NCBI GenBank assembly: GCA_003645845.1
Contig: QNCV01000031.1
Coordinates: forward strand, 1-14,552
Length of the DNA: 14,552 nucleotides
From: Fidelibacterota bacterium
GTDB taxonomy: Bacteria > Fidelibacterota > UBA2242
Direction: 5' to 3'
The notes under the pieces were generated by a model, which searched no databases, had not been told where the DNA came from, and saw only the letters and a program-made list of their open reading frames with translations. The translations under genes were made by a program, and so were the position numbers. Shown in pieces: positions 14,309 through 14,552 of this stretch. Positions within the stretch are counted from its first letter, which is position 1. Every line of letters begins with the position of its first letter.

Positions 14309-14552
14309 ATGCGAAAAACGATTCGTTTGATCATCGGTATCATCATAATCATGACTGGTTTTTCACTGCAGGCGCAGCTGAAAAGTCAGTTGCCCAGGCC
14401 GTTGGCCGTGGAAGATGCGATTCAGATACCCCCTGCCGCATCAAAGGGTTCACTATTGAATTTCATTGATCCCGACCGCTTTTTTATGAACCAGTCCTAT
14501 TCGCTGACTTACTCCAGCTACGGTGGCGGGATGTCGATGGGAATCTATCAAA
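14309..14552 (+). CDS. Exported protein of unknown function, 3' end cut by the window edge
   Basis: The frame opens with ATG at 14309, with AAAGGG 9 nt upstream and a strong promoter, and stays open for 81 codons to the window edge. The N-terminus 'MRKTIRLIIGIIIIMTGFSL' followed by QAQ is a signal peptide (basic start, long hydrophobic core, likely cleavage after QA or QAQ). The mature part contains 'DPDRFFMNQSYSLTYSS' and 'GGGMSMGIY', a serine/tyrosine-rich pattern typical of outer-membrane-associated proteins that I recall from FCB-group genomes. The function is unknown; a beta-rich envelope protein is a guess. Confidence 0.75.
   Translation, partial: MRKTIRLIIGIIIIMTGFSLQAQLKSQLPRPLAVEDAIQIPPAASKGSLLNFIDPDRFFMNQSYSLTYSSYGGGMSMGIYQ

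Overview
The window is ordinary bacterial chromosome: dense, mostly short-spaced genes with near-balanced base composition and good Shine-Dalgarno (SD) sequences at most starts. I see no rRNA, tRNA, CRISPR array, transposase or phage gene. Several features suggest a member of the FCB (Fibrobacterota-Chlorobiota-Bacteroidota) superphylum or a neighbouring candidate phylum such as Neomarinimicrobiota, Calditrichota or KSB1: the argininosuccinate lyase is of the Bacteroidetes type, and the exported protein at the right edge carries a 'DPDRFFMNQSYSLTYSS' segment that I associate with that group. The lineage is an inference from remembered families.

Left part (1-2800). On the minus strand, a DUF6506-like small protein gene is translationally coupled (TAATG) to an MFS transporter gene that runs off the left edge. 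Divergent to them is a multi-pass membrane protein of the DUF5009/NagX (heparan-alpha-glucosaminide N-acetyltransferase-like) family, closed by a rho-independent terminator.

Central part (2950-10307). This is one long arginine operon, argR-argG-argH-argC-argJ-argB-argD. It starts at a sigma70-type promoter whose -10 element lies inside the first of two ARG-box-like operators with 21-bp spacing, so ArgR very probably represses its own operon. ArgB, ArgC, ArgD and ArgJ convert N-acetylglutamate to ornithine with recycling of the acetyl group, and ArgG and ArgH convert citrulline to arginine. The ornithine carbamoyltransferase (argF) is absent and must be elsewhere. There is no separate argA or argE; ArgJ could make both unnecessary. 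ArgB has the N-terminal extension of arginine-inhibited kinases, so feedback control at the enzyme level probably adds to ArgR repression.

Right part (10307-14552). A minus-strand ccsA-like cytochrome c/heme membrane protein converges on argD, with a palindromic terminator between them. Divergent from it, mnmA (tRNA 2-thiouridylase), panB and panC (pantothenate synthesis) form a tight plus-strand cluster preceded by a small possible ORF. A clear TTGACA-N17-TAAAAT promoter then drives a signal-peptide protein cut by the right edge.

I did not find an obviously new system. The points most worth a second look are the variant ARG-box pair, a hairpin that can cover the argG ribosome binding site, an unusually short ArgH, a eukaryote-like ArgG, the DUF6506/MFS pair and the small ORF before mnmA.
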